In this document: positions 14,964 to 15,300 of the stretch, piece by piece
How the letters are laid out: every line of letters starts with the position of its first letter
Numbering within the stretch: position 1 is the first letter of the stretch
Translations under genes and position numbers: made by a program
The notes under the pieces: generated by a model
Told to the model about the DNA's origin: nothing
Database searches by the model: none
Seen by the model: only the letters and a program-made list of their open reading frames with translations
NCBI GenBank assembly: GCA_001873585.1
Contig: MNZL01000123.1
Location: forward strand, 1 to 15,300
Source of the DNA: Rhodobacterales bacterium CG2_30_65_12
Lineage (GTDB): Bacteria; Pseudomonadota; Alphaproteobacteria; Rhodobacterales; Rhodobacteraceae
Length of the DNA stretch: 15,300 nucleotides
Direction: 5' to 3'

Positions 14964-15300
14964 GTGAAAAAGCCAGCCTGGGTCATCGAGAAAGAGAAAT
15001 CCCGCCGAGAGGGGCGGCAGGAAACGGTTTGGCTGTTTGGGCTGCACGCCGTGCGCGATGCGCTTCTGAACCCCAGGCGCAAGAAGCTGACCTTGTTTCT
15101 GACCCGCAATGCAGAAAGCAAACTGGCCGACGCAGTTGCGCAATCGGGCATTGACGCCCAGATTGCCGACCCGCGAAAATTCCCCGCGCCGCTGGACCCG
15201 GGGGCCGTGCATCAGGGCGCCGCGCTGGAAGTGCACCCGCTGGATTGGGGGCGCGTGCCAGAGATGTGCCGCCCCGAAGGACGCGACCTTGTTGTGTTGC
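14964..15300 (+). CDS. rlmB: TrmH/SpoU-family rRNA 2'-O-methyltransferase, RlmB-like (partial, runs off the right edge)
   Basis: RlmB methylates the 2'-O of a guanosine in the peptidyl-transferase region of 23S rRNA. Only the first 112 codons are in the window, covering the N-terminal substrate-binding domain. It begins MKKPAWVIEKEKSRREGRQ, followed by VWLFGLHAVRDALLNPRRKK, the family's hallmark opening (WLYGxHAVxxAL). PGAVHQGAALEV follows, equivalent to the family's HQG stretch before the SPOUT domain. GTG 14964 is the start: GGAG (14955-14958) is five bases before it, and no in-frame ATG lies just upstream. The catalytic knot is beyond the edge, so the exact member is inferred from the N-terminal domain. 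Confidence 0.8.
   Translation, partial: MKKPAWVIEKEKSRREGRQETVWLFGLHAVRDALLNPRRKKLTLFLTRNAESKLADAVAQSGIDAQIADPRKFPAPLDPGAVHQGAALEVHPLDWGRVPEMCRPEGRDLVVL

Noticed and set aside
1..15300. CRISPR arrays, riboswitches or plasmid origins
   Set aside because: No regularly spaced direct repeats, recognisable riboswitch cores or iteron clusters were seen on either strand.

Overview
The window looks like a chromosomal segment of an alphaproteobacterium, most likely of the Rhodobacteraceae (Roseobacter group). The supporting signs are high G+C with strong third-position G/C bias, an ectoine hydrolase of the form found in that group, a tRNA-Tyr gene divergent from an rlmB-like gene, and intergenic hairpins of a kind I associate with that family. 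The family assignment is inference from pattern recognition, not from a search.

Layout. (1) Positions 1-4385, + strand: an export-type ABC operon, with a LolD/MacB-type ATPase, an FtsX-type permease with about eight membrane segments, and an HlyD-type membrane fusion protein. The fusion protein is split by one in-frame TAA at 3564-3566. A 14-base TTGA-N6-TCAA sequence, the core of an FNR/FnrL box, lies just upstream of the ATPase gene. (2) 4445-5629, +: doeA, ectoine hydrolase, without the rest of the ectoine-degradation pathway. (3) About 5700-8290: a visibly A/T-richer foreign segment. It holds a secreted or outer-membrane beta-protein made of three related units (minus strand), a decayed IS66-type tnpA, a probable decayed tyrosine-integrase N-terminus, and the 3' half of a tRNA-Gly(GCC) gene at 8245-8290. 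Together these read as the eroded remains of an island integrated at a tRNA-Gly. (4) 8452-9861, +: a glutamate (Glu/Leu/Phe/Val) dehydrogenase. (5) 9988-14491, minus: a tightly coupled four-gene operon encoding a 2-oxoacid:acceptor oxidoreductase, in transcription order gamma, alpha, TPP-binding beta, and a large subunit joining a GltD-like FAD/NAD(P) module to a C-terminal 2[4Fe-4S] ferredoxin. It converges on the dehydrogenase gene across two strong inverted repeats. (6) 14734-14817, minus: tRNA-Tyr(GUA) with a good sigma-70-like promoter. (7) 14964 to the right edge, +: the start of a TrmH/SpoU-family rRNA 2'-O-methyltransferase (RlmB-like).

How the genes may work together. The oxidoreductase carries its own electron outlet (iron-sulfur clusters, FAD and a dinucleotide fold), so it probably couples CoA-dependent oxidative decarboxylation of a 2-oxoacid to NAD(P)+, or runs in reverse. 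This resembles the phenylglyoxylate dehydrogenase (Pad) enzymes. The neighbouring amino-acid dehydrogenase makes 2-oxoacids, so a metabolic link is possible but unproven. The ABC exporter is probably crippled by the nonsense codon unless that base is a sequencing error. The substrates of the exporter and of the oxidoreductase cannot be read from the sequence.
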